Position numbers and translations under genes: made by a program. Shown here one piece after another: positions 1 through 7,372 of a stretch of 64,000 nucleotides of DNA. The DNA lies in contig NZ_PEIG01000004.1 of assembly GCF_002749975.1 (NCBI RefSeq), forward strand, positions 1-64,000, read 5' to 3'. This DNA is from Gloeocapsopsis sp. IPPAS B-1203 (GTDB taxonomy: Bacteria; Cyanobacteriota; Cyanobacteriia; Cyanobacteriales; Chroococcidiopsidaceae). The number at the start of each line of letters is the position of its first letter. Within the stretch, counting starts at the first letter, position 1. The notes beneath the pieces are model-generated. The model ran no database searches. It was not told where the DNA came from and saw nothing but the letters and a program-made list of their open reading frames with translations.

Positions 1-252
1 CTGATGATGACGTGCTTGATATCGCGAGCAAAGAAGGTTGTCTACTCATTACTTCAGATAAAGATTTTGGTGAATTGGTTTTCCGATTGCAACGGATAAC
101 AGCAGGCGTGATTCTAGTCAGGTTAGCGGGGACTTTACTTGATGTGAAAGTAGAATATTATTTCACGCGCGATCGCCACCTATGCTGAACAACTTTCTTG
201 TGCTTTTACAGTCATCTCTCGAAGTTCTATTCGCATTCGCAAACTCCTTTGA
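1..252 (+). pseudogene. DUF5615 PIN-like protein, 5' cut by window, frameshifted
   Basis: The first frame (from base 3) reads DDDVLDIASKEGCLLITSDKDFG and on through an AGVILVRL segment, the core of DUF5615 PIN-like proteins, usually the toxin-like partner of a DUF433 antitoxin. This frame stops at 186-188. The expected family C-terminus (YAEQLSCAFTVISRSSIRIR) continues in another frame from about base 160 to a stop at 250-252. Removing one T in the run near 150-160 would rejoin them as ...VEIISRAIATYAEQ..., so a single-base insertion has probably broken the gene. The N-terminal half and any antitoxin lie outside the window. The family call is from motif memory; the frameshift is read directly. 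Confidence 0.6.
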
Positions 253-286
253 TCTGATGAGCCATTTCCCGAGCACAATGCCGTAG

Positions 287-688
287 CGCTACTGGTGTGA
301 GGATGAAAGTCGCTTTGGACTCAAAACAATTGAACGTCGTCGCATCACTGCCCGAGCCATACAGCCTATAAGCATCCATCAGTGGGTGTTTGAGACCTTC
401 TGGCTCTATAGAGCCGTTGAACCCAAAACGGGAGAGTCGTTTTTCTGGGAGTTCTCCCACCTCGATTCGCTCTGCTCTGAGCGCTACCTGCAGTATCTGA
501 GTGAGGCGTATCCAAACCAGATGCATCTGATGCAGGTGGATCGCTCTGGAGCACATACAGCCGTTGAGCTTCACGCTCCAGACAACATTATTCTGCTGTT
601 TCAACTCCCTTATGCACCGCAACTCAACTCCATTGAGCGGTTCTGGCGATGGCTCAAAGACCGATTGGTATGGCAGTTATGGTTCTAA
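287..688 (+). pseudogene. IS630-family transposase remnant (C-terminal DDE half)
   Basis: The frame reads WCEDESRFGLKT, then FWLYRAVEPKTGESFFWEFSHL, QVDRSGAHTA and PYAPQLNSIERFWRWLKD. These are the DDE catalytic half of IS630/Tc1-type transposases: D in EDESRFG, D in QVDRSGAH and E in NSIERFW are the expected metal ligands. The frame is opened by a stop at 284-286, so the N-terminal helix-turn-helix half is missing, and the C-terminus stops early at 686. The residue after VDR would normally be N in many homologues. It is an inactive fragment lying between a broken PIN-like gene and a broken helicase. Confidence 0.8.
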
Positions 689-744
689 TCGAGCGGAATT
701 GATTTGAGAGTTGGAATTTTACCTGCGTCAGTTGAGTTGTTCCA

Positions 745-1924
745 TTGTTTCTTCATGCTGCTGAACAAATTGATTCGCTAGCTTTAGCTATCTTTAACCA
801 TGAGTTTAAAAATAAAGCTACTCTGATCGGGCATGACACAGGAATTGGTAAAACTCGAATTGTTTGTGGTCTAGCACGATATGCACAGCAGCCAGGACTG
901 ACACCAGTTATTGTTACAGCAGATCCCGTACTCTACACAGACATTCTGACAGGGGATGGTGTAGATACAGGCAACAACTTCAACTCGTTGATCGCAAATA
1001 ACGGAATGAGAGTGAAACTGACCTCGCCAGATGGCACTTTGACCGGATCAAAGAAGATGTCGTTAAGCAAATTAGTGCAGACTTTGCTTTATCTGGAGAA
1101 GCTGCACAATCAAACAATCCGGCGTTGGGAGACGCCGACGCAACTAGTACAATTTTTACGAGCGTTTTGCACAACCTTACCGCCGTTACTGCTTTGGGTT
1201 TAAAAGCTGAAGAAACGGCAAATGCAGCGATCGCTGACATCGAACAGGGGCGCAAGCCAATTATCATGCTGTTCAACACAATGGAATCGACCATCAAGAA
1301 CTTCATTGATACGCATAACGAGTTGGCAGATGCACATAATGCTCAATTCCCCGACTCCTTAATGAAGCGGAAAGCGGATCGAAGTTGGCGATGCAATTAA
1401 TATTAACGCTGGAGAGTTATTCGCGCGCTACCTCGAAAAGTCGCGCACAATCAAGATTACTGAACCCTATCTTGATAAATTAACTGGAAAACAGGTGACA
1501 CGTTCGCATCGCTTAACTGATGCAGAATTAGGTGAAGCGGGAGTTGCCGCCTTTAATCAGGCTGAAGCCGCGATCGCCTCCGACAGTGCGCTTAGCGCGA
1601 TCGCCACTGCTGATTGGAGCCAACTACCTATATCGCCGATTGATTATATTAAGCAAAAAATTGAAGCTGCAGGGCATTCAATTGGAGAAATTACCGCACG
1701 CACTCACGTCCTTAAATAAGAATCAGCCGCAGAACTCGCGTCTGGGGTTATTACCTATGCCACTAGAGAACATGGCACTGCTCAAAAAAAGTAGGTAATG
1801 GACGATTTTCAGAACGGCAGGATAGATGCTGTTATCACTTCTACAACCGGCTATTCTTTGCACGCAGCACGCAACTGTTGCCGATCAGCGGCAGCGAGTT
1901 ATGTACATGGAAGCATCAGATTGA
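745..1924 (+). pseudogene. strawberry-notch-like helicase/ATPase, degraded
   Basis: Several frames together resemble a large SNO-type (strawberry notch, AAA_34 plus C-terminal domain) plasmid or phage helicase. From 745: GHDTGIGKTR is a Walker A motif and TADPVLYTDIL fits the following strand. From about 1038 in another frame: TAVTALGLKAEE and KPIIMLFNTMESTIKNF. From about 1378 in a third: AGELFARYLEKSRTIKI and LPISPIDYIKQKIEAAGH, followed by IGEITART. The reading is broken by a frame switch and apparent deletion near 1035 (the DExx segment is missing), a frameshift near 1380, stops at 1717 and 1792, and another shift near 1865 before ADQRQRVMYM. The 5' end adjoins the IS630 remnant. The family assignment is moderately sure; its broken state is certain. 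Confidence 0.55.
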
Positions 1925-2143
1925 TTTTTTTTGAATATTGAATTTATGAGAGTAACTACCTTGTTGAAGTGCGACAACTTAAGATTCAAGCGGTCTTTAC
2001 TCTGTCTTGCCTAGGTTTATATAGTGTACTTTTGCTCTTTACACGTCTAATCTAAAGTACAAGTTATATTTGATACTTTCCAGACGTTCTCTTAGCCGTT
2101 GTTGCTTTTTATCAAATACTTGTAATATTACTACTGAAAAGTA

Positions 2144-2157
2144 GAAGATCGATCTTC
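2144..2157. promoter_or_regulatory. palindrome before parA, candidate ParB/ParA site
   Basis: GAAGATCGATCTTC is a perfect 14-bp palindrome ending 5 bp before the parA ATG. It lies where a ribosome-binding site would be. The 16-bp string TAGAAGATCGATCTTC (2142-2157) recurs before parB. A repeated palindrome beside both partition genes suggests a parS-like centromere or an autoregulatory operator. The repetition is observed; the function is inferred. Confidence 0.5.
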
Positions 2158-2162
2158 CTAAA

Positions 2163-2996
2163 ATGCCCAAAGCCAAGAAAAGTAAAGATTTAAAGGCAGT
2201 TCGGCAAATTATCTTGTGGATTGTTGCAAATGCAGGTGGAATTGGTAAGACAACGCTGGGCGTTCATTTAGGATATCGACTTGCCCAGTTGGGGTTTAAC
2301 ACATTATTTGTTGACTTAGACACAAATGGTTCATTGGCTCGCTTTTGTGGATTAGAACCAGAACTTGATCCCAGCCTGACAACAGCAGCCTTATTTGATC
2401 GAACCTTTGCAGGAGATTATCCAATCCAGACACCAATATGGGGAACTCCACAAGGGAAATTTCAAATTTGCCAAGGTGGTCCAGTAATGATGCAGGTAGG
2501 AGTAGATTTACCAACTCGGACTGGACGTGAGTTTGTGTTGAGAAAAACATTGAAAAAATACCCTATTGTTTACGATGTAATCATTCTAGATTCACCAGCA
2601 TCTTTAGATGTACTAAGTTCCTGTGCCTTAGCTACAGCAACTCACATTTTGATTCCTCTACCAATGTCAGTCAAGTTATCTGGAGTTGATTGGCTGTTGC
2701 AGTGGATTCGGGATGAGGCGGAAGCTCTTGATCTCGATCCAGTACCAAAATTGTTAGGTGGTGTTCCCGTACGTGTTGCGAGCAATGCTGACCAGCAGGT
2801 GTTTTATAGCGAGATTGGACAAGTGTTAGCCGCACAAGGTATCCCTTGCTTTCCTGGAATTCGATATAGTGCTGAGTTTGAGAATGCATCAAATCGTGGA
2901 GTAGCTCCCCTCTATCTTCACCGCCCTAGTCATAATGCGTGCAAGGATTTTGAGCCAGTCATCAACGTATTAACTAAAGAGTTGACACAAACGTAA
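2163..2996 (+). CDS. parA: ParA-like partition ATPase
   Basis: 277 aa P-loop ATPase of the ParA/Soj/MinD group, which moves plasmids or chromosome origins by ATP-driven binding to DNA and to ParB. Visible motifs: Walker A at residues 23-31 (NAGGIGKTT), A' strand with Asp at 51 and 53 (VDLDTNGS), and Walker B at 138-144 (DVIILDS). The signature lysine of the usual deviant Walker A (KGGxGKT) is replaced by Ala24, which is unusual for a classical ParA. There is no N-terminal HTH domain, so this is the short (type Ib or chromosomal) size. parB follows 42 bp downstream on the same strand, so the two form an operon. A repeated palindrome precedes each. The ATG at 2163 is preceded by the palindrome rather than a clear Shine-Dalgarno. 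Confidence 0.88.
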   Translation: MPKAKKSKDLKAVRQIILWIVANAGGIGKTTLGVHLGYRLAQLGFNTLFVDLDTNGSLARFCGLEPELDPSLTTAALFDRTFAGDYPIQTPIWGTPQGKFQICQGGPVMMQVGVDLPTRTGREFVLRKTLKKYPIVYDVIILDSPASLDVLSSCALATATHILIPLPMSVKLSGVDWLLQWIRDEAEALDLDPVPKLLGGVPVRVASNADQQVFYSEIGQVLAAQGIPCFPGIRYSAEFENASNRGVAPLYLHRPSHNACKDFEPVINVLTKELTQT

Positions 2997-3002
2997 TCTA
3001 GA

Positions 3003-3020
3003 TAGAAGATCGATCTTCTA
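3003..3020. promoter_or_regulatory. palindrome before parB, candidate ParB/ParA site
   Basis: TAGAAGATCGATCTTCTA is a perfect 18-bp palindrome in the 42-bp gap between parA and parB. It shares 16 identical bases with the copy before parA. It is a candidate parS or operator; see the findings. Confidence 0.5.
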
Positions 3021-3038
3021 AAAATCAGGAAGAGTTCA

Positions 3039-4076
3039 ATGAGTAAAACACGTCCCAATGTTTCAACTTTTTTATCAGGTAGCAATCGAGCACTGCAGAC
3101 ACAACGGGAATTAGCAGATGCGAAAGAGCAAATTGCTCAATTAGAAAAAGAAATAGAAACAGAACGTCAAGAAATTCAGTCAATTTTGTCAGAACATAAA
3201 GTTAGCCAAGCAACTGTCCCTATTGCTCAGATTCTGCATCGTCCCTACCAATCGCGGCGTGAGAAAGAGCCTCAAGCATTTGAAGCACTGATTCAAAGTA
3301 TTAAACTGTATGGTTTTCGGGGTGCTATATGGGTACAACGTTTAGCGAATGGTCAATTACGACTCATTGCTGGTGAAACACGGTTAGATGCTGCAATTGA
3401 AGTTGGGTTAACTGAGATTACTGTAGATATTGTTGAAACTGATGATATTACGGCAGTTAAGCTGTCTCGCATGGAGAACTCTAGACGCAGAAATCTAAAT
3501 GCGTTAGATGATACTGAAGAAATTTTATATTTGTTGACCTTGGTCTTGGATCAACCACGAGACAAAGTAATATCGCTACTATATAGGTTTAAAAATGCAA
3601 CAGAAGGAAAATCTTCATTAGATCCAGAGATTCGAGACAAGATTGAATCTGTGTTTCAAGAAGTTGCACCAGAGTTAGGAGTAATGACATATGTAACTTC
3701 TCGATTACCGTTACTCAATCTACCTAGCGATATATTGGAAGCTTACAACATGGGAATGTTACAGTACACAAAAGCTGTTGAGTTAGGACGAATTGAGGAT
3801 AAAATACTCCGCCAAGAATTATTAAGCGAGACAATTGAGCAGGGGTTATCCCTAGCAGAGCTTAAAGCTCGAATTCGTCCTACAAAATCTCCACGCACAG
3901 TTGCTGACCGAATAGAAAAGATACGGGAGCAGATTAACAGCATTAACCAGAAGTCTGTTAGCAAGTTATCTAAGCAACAACGACAGCAATTGAAGAAAAC
4001 AATTGAAGAACTAGAAATATTGCTTCAGGAAAAGCGTAAAGAGCTAGATTGGGACAATCGATTAACTGACAACTAG
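3039..4076 (+). CDS. parB: ParB-family partition protein
   Basis: 345 aa. An N-terminal coiled coil (about 21-55, rich in Glu, Gln and Lys) leads into a ParB/sulfiredoxin-fold domain. Box II is seen at 112-123 (GETRLDAAIEVG) and box III at 146-160 (ENSRRRNLNALDDTE). In studied ParB proteins these build the CTP-binding clamp. A helical HTH region follows at about 160-285 and a second coiled coil at 300-340. The protein should bind the centromere-like site and stimulate ParA. The order parA-parB, the matching palindromes and the decayed mobile DNA around it suggest a plasmid-derived partition cassette. GETRLDA deviates from the chromosomal GERR form, as many plasmid ParBs do. Confidence 0.85.
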   Translation: MSKTRPNVSTFLSGSNRALQTQRELADAKEQIAQLEKEIETERQEIQSILSEHKVSQATVPIAQILHRPYQSRREKEPQAFEALIQSIKLYGFRGAIWVQRLANGQLRLIAGETRLDAAIEVGLTEITVDIVETDDITAVKLSRMENSRRRNLNALDDTEEILYLLTLVLDQPRDKVISLLYRFKNATEGKSSLDPEIRDKIESVFQEVAPELGVMTYVTSRLPLLNLPSDILEAYNMGMLQYTKAVELGRIEDKILRQELLSETIEQGLSLAELKARIRPTKSPRTVADRIEKIREQINSINQKSVSKLSKQQRQQLKKTIEELEILLQEKRKELDWDNRLTDN

Positions 4077-4199
4077 GCTACTAGAAAAAGACAAAGGAAT
4101 TGCTAGCGCTTTGTTGTTGAGCAAGACTTTTCTGTACTTGTACTCTTTACCATCTCTTTACATAATAGGCTTACAGAAGCTAATTTATGGAAAACTATA

Positions 4200-5489
4200 T
4201 TATTTGTCTTTCAATATCAGTGTATATGCACCTAACTGACCAGGTACGCTTTTCCAGCGCCCTTGTTTAGCACCATTCCAGAGGATTTTGCCAACTTGCG
4301 CTTTAGCTTTAGTCAAAGCCTTACCTTCAATTTCCCCATATAATGCTCGTGCCACTTTTTCAGGAGTCAAAACCTCGCTATGCTGTTCTTCTACTATCAT
4401 TGTCACTGCTGCTGTGAAACTCATGTTTTGATAGCGCGCTAAGAGTTGCTCGTTCGATTTGGTTATTTGCTTTTGTTGGCGAGATTTAGTATCCTGAGCC
4501 GGCGAGTTTGATGCAATCAGTTTGAGGTCAATCGTATAGCAACCAGGAGAATCTGGGACTTTCTCCCAAAGTCCTTTTTCTACTCCCTTGCGCAGAGTAT
4601 CATTCATCCTCAACCTTTCTGCTTTGAGGTCTTGTGGCTCAACTTCTCCATGTACAGCACGAACAATGTAATCTAAGTGCAAAATACTGCCTTCATTTTC
4701 CTGCAATAACTGTTCAACAGCTTCAGATTTACTCAAGTGCTGATACTGTGGCAAAAGTGGTGTTTTGAGAAATTGCGATTGTGCTTTGTGCAACTTTGGA
4801 GAAGGCAATTGCTGGGGATGCTCCAAGAAAGTAGAATGCTCTGGATCTGGGAATTGAATGGGTGAGTCAGATTCTGAGTGCTGTTGTTCGTCTTGCTGGC
4901 GATTGAAAGCCGAGTTAACCACCTCTTTTTGGAGAAAATTTGTAGCAACAGATTGTTCTGAGTGTTCCGGTACTTGCTGTGACGGTTGCTGTTCGCTTTC
5001 ATGGAGCAATTGGGTTAATACTTCATCAACTAACGTCGGCGAAGAAACCTCGCTATCTCTTGAAATATCAAGATGCTTCGGCTCGACAGTTGAGGATACC
5101 TCTGTGCGGGAGGTTTCTCCACGAATAGGAGTGTCCGGTGCTGATTGGATAATCTGAAGCTCGTTGTGCTGTAAGATGAGCTGGTCTGCTAAGAGTGCGT
5201 TAATATGCGCAATTTGCTCTTTAGCACTTTGGGCTTTTGAGTGTTGTTGTGCGTGTTGTGTTTGGTAGTGCGCTCGGAGTTGAAGTAGACTTTCCGTCAG
5301 TTGCTGTTGTTCGACTAACTGATCCACTAACAAAGCATGAATACGATTAAGTTGTTCAGTTGCATGCGAAATCGCACTGGCGCATTCTTGCACAATTCCT
5401 TGATAGCGATCGCGCAGTTCAATGAGGCTATGAATGAAGTGTTGGTTTTGAAGCATTTTTCGCTCTTGAGCGTGGAGTGTCGCTAGCAT
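4200..5489 (-). CDS. coiled-coil protein with tandem winged-helix-like repeats
   Basis: 429 aa, no named family recognised. Residues 1-115 are heptad-rich, with two similar copies of H/NALLxDQL (51-58 and 97-104), suggesting a duplicated coiled coil. Residues 115-245 are acidic, Ser/Gln/Pro-rich and probably disordered. Two related segments of about 72 residues follow: 249-320 and 353-424. Each starts with YQ(H/N)(L/M)S, contains (A/L)(V/L)xGE(V/I)E, then a basic W at GLWEKVP or GRWKSVP, and ends PGxYT or LGAYT. This layout resembles HARE-HTH-like winged-helix domains, but that is inference. It is convergent with parAB and may be a DNA-binding partner of the cassette. The start could also be Met12, which has a purine-rich leader. 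Confidence 0.75.
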   Translation of the reverse strand: MLATLHAQERKMLQNQHFIHSLIELRDRYQGIVQECASAISHATEQLNRIHALLVDQLVEQQQLTESLLQLRAHYQTQHAQQHSKAQSAKEQIAHINALLADQLILQHNELQIIQSAPDTPIRGETSRTEVSSTVEPKHLDISRDSEVSSPTLVDEVLTQLLHESEQQPSQQVPEHSEQSVATNFLQKEVVNSAFNRQQDEQQHSESDSPIQFPDPEHSTFLEHPQQLPSPKLHKAQSQFLKTPLLPQYQHLSKSEAVEQLLQENEGSILHLDYIVRAVHGEVEPQDLKAERLRMNDTLRKGVEKGLWEKVPDSPGCYTIDLKLIASNSPAQDTKSRQQKQITKSNEQLLARYQNMSFTAAVTMIVEEQHSEVLTPEKVARALYGEIEGKALTKAKAQVGKILWNGAKQGRWKSVPGQLGAYTLILKDK

Positions 5490-5650
5490 AATATGGACAG
5501 CAGTGTGATACTTCTAACCTATGCCATCTAAGAGAGTTCATGTTAGAGAATACACCGTCAGAGCGCACGAGCGAGTGATTCATACACGAGTGTAACAGAT
5601 CAGGCACAAACAAGACGGGAACTGGCTTTCCTATTAGGTTGTAATGAATT

Positions 5651-5664
5651 AACGATATATCGTT
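5651..5664. repeat. 14-bp perfect palindrome
   Basis: AACGATATATCGTT lies in DNA without an intact gene, immediately before an IS630 fragment. Sites of this form serve as operators for some small repressors, but no regulator is adjacent. It could also be an IS end remnant. Confidence 0.4.
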
Positions 5665-5665
5665 T

Positions 5666-5758
5666 TATGAGTTTTCGCATCTTGATTATGCCTGTTTTCA
5701 ACGGTTTATTGACCTATTTGCGGCTGAAGAACCAGATAGTCTGAATTTGTTCACTTAG
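5666..5758 (+). pseudogene. IS630-family transposase fragment
   Basis: The 30-codon stretch reads YEFSHLDYACFQRFIDL then FAAEEPDSLN before a stop. It matches the same part of the IS630 transposase core (EFSHLD...) seen in the remnant at 287-688, but with different downstream residues, so it comes from a different element. Only this internal slice survives. Confidence 0.55.
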
Positions 5759-5824
5759 ACCAAGCTATTTGTCACATTGCTACGATGTACTAGCACAAAA
5801 GGTTAGTATAGAAGGGGAGGAAGA

Positions 5825-6279
5825 CTGAATCGGGAAATATACAGGCAGATCCGTCTCCATGCTAATGCGGCTCTAACTGTAAACAAAAGACGTGAAGTCA
5901 AATGACTGCACGAGGAAGAAGCAATGAAGATCAAAGCAATGGCGGAACGATTTCGAGTTCATAGCAGAACAATTCGACGCTGGATAGAGTGCTCAATTCC
6001 CGAAGAAAAAGCAGTGCACCATTGCAACCAAAACAAGTAGTGACAGAGGCTGACAAAGAAGCAGTGTTGGCATATCGAGCGCAACATCTGACTGAAGGAG
6101 CAAACCGAATTGCACAAGCACTCAAAGCCGAACTCAAGCTGTGGCAGTATCATTATAACTAGACTCGTCCGCATCAAGAGATTGGCAATCAGACTTCAAT
6201 GCAGGTCTATCGACAAAACTCTGCTTTGCATGCTGCCACTCGCATGCTAACCTCATGTGTCATTACAACTAGTGGCTAG
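5825..6279 (+). pseudogene. IS481/IS3-like transposase, internally deleted
   Basis: The upstream part reads LTVNKRREVK, a stop, then MKIKAMAERFRVHSRTIRRWI, an N-terminal helix-turn-helix of an integrase-type transposase. A frameshift near 6005 continues as ANRIAQALKAELK, which then jumps to WQYHYN, a stop, and TRPHQEIGNQTSMQVYRQ. The latter is the conserved end of the rve catalytic core (YNxxRPHQ). The central DDE core is missing, so the copy is a deletion derivative that cannot encode an active enzyme. The exact IS family is uncertain. Confidence 0.6.
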
Positions 6280-6330
6280 TTCTGTGTCACATCTATAGAA
6301 CTTAAAGAATTCACGCTTGTTCTAGAAAGT

Positions 6331-7344
6331 ATGTGTAACAAATTGATTGATGTACTCATTCTTGGTGCAGGACCCGCAGGCACTGCGACAGCGATACAAT
6401 GTGCTCAAGCTGGACTTGATGTCACAATTGTTGAACGCGAACAATTTCCGCGCGATCGCCCTGGAGAAACACTGCACCCAGGAATTGAACCTTTACTACA
6501 ACAATTAGGTGTTGCTGAAACTTTAACTTCTGACTTATTACGTCACACAGGAATATACGTGCAATGGAATCAATCGCAATTTATCCCCTACGGGAAAGAT
6601 GATGCAGGCGTATGGCGTGGCTTTCAGATCTGGCGGGCAGATTTTGACGCTGCTTTACTCAACCACGCTAAAAAGTTAGGAGTCAAAGTGCTACAACCGT
6701 GCCACGCTAAAGCAATACTATTGAATCATAATCGAGTTGTCGGTGTAGAAACATCACAAGGCGCTTTACATTCAACCTTTGTTGTGGATGCAACCGGAAG
6801 TCACCACTGGCTAGCGCGTCAATTAAAATTATCGATTACACATTACACCCCACGCCTGATTGCCCGCTACGGTTACGCTATGGGAGAATGTTCCCAACAG
6901 ACACCAGCGATCGCCGCAGATAACCAAGGTTGGACATGGACAGCCCAAGTACGTCCCCAACTGTATCAATGGACGCGATTATCCTTCAACCAACCCATCG
7001 ATAAACACTGGATTCCCCCACAATATACCCAACTGCAACCCTTTTGTCAGCCCAACTCCGCCGATGTCACCTGGCGCATTGTTGAACATCTAGCAGGTAA
7101 TGGTTACTTCCTCGTCGGTGATGCAGCATCCGTACTCGATCCAGCCGCCTCCCACGGCGTACTCAAAGCAATTATGTCTGGTATGATGGCAGGACACGCG
7201 ATCGCCCAAATTCTCAATCACACCCAACCCGAACAAACCGCAACTCAAGCCTACAATCACTGGCTACACACCTGGTTCCACCACGACATCCAAAAACTCA
7301 AACAACTCTACACTACTCTACCAACCCCTCCTCAGTGGCTCTAA
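6331..7344 (+). CDS. FAD-dependent oxidoreductase (halogenase/LodB-like)
   Basis: 337 aa flavoprotein. The dinucleotide-binding motif GAGPAGTATA is at residues 12-21, ending in Glu (VER) as is usual for FAD. FPRDRPGETLHPG is like the PGE segment of flavin halogenases and of LodB-type quinone-cofactor maturation enzymes. VVDATGS and FLVGDAASVLDPAASHGV give the second FAD-binding motif (GD). The halogenase WxWxIP motif is not seen, so halogenation is doubtful. The substrate is unknown. It is transcribed toward the cysteine desulfurase gene (convergent, 28 bp gap). No lysine oxidase gene is adjacent, so the LodB comparison concerns fold only. Confidence 0.75.
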   Translation: MCNKLIDVLILGAGPAGTATAIQCAQAGLDVTIVEREQFPRDRPGETLHPGIEPLLQQLGVAETLTSDLLRHTGIYVQWNQSQFIPYGKDDAGVWRGFQIWRADFDAALLNHAKKLGVKVLQPCHAKAILLNHNRVVGVETSQGALHSTFVVDATGSHHWLARQLKLSITHYTPRLIARYGYAMGECSQQTPAIAADNQGWTWTAQVRPQLYQWTRLSFNQPIDKHWIPPQYTQLQPFCQPNSADVTWRIVEHLAGNGYFLVGDAASVLDPAASHGVLKAIMSGMMAGHAIAQILNHTQPEQTATQAYNHWLHTWFHHDIQKLKQLYTTLPTPPQWL

Positions 7345-7372
7345 TCCTCTGCGTTACGCCTAATAAGGTTCG

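Noticed and set aside
4092-4115. Terminator after parB
   Set aside because: ACAAAG/CTTTGT can pair but the loop is 12 nt and no T-run follows.
5428-5613. 61-codon minus-strand frame before the coiled-coil gene
   Set aside because: No domain or leader, and partly overlaps the coiled-coil gene's 5' end in another frame.
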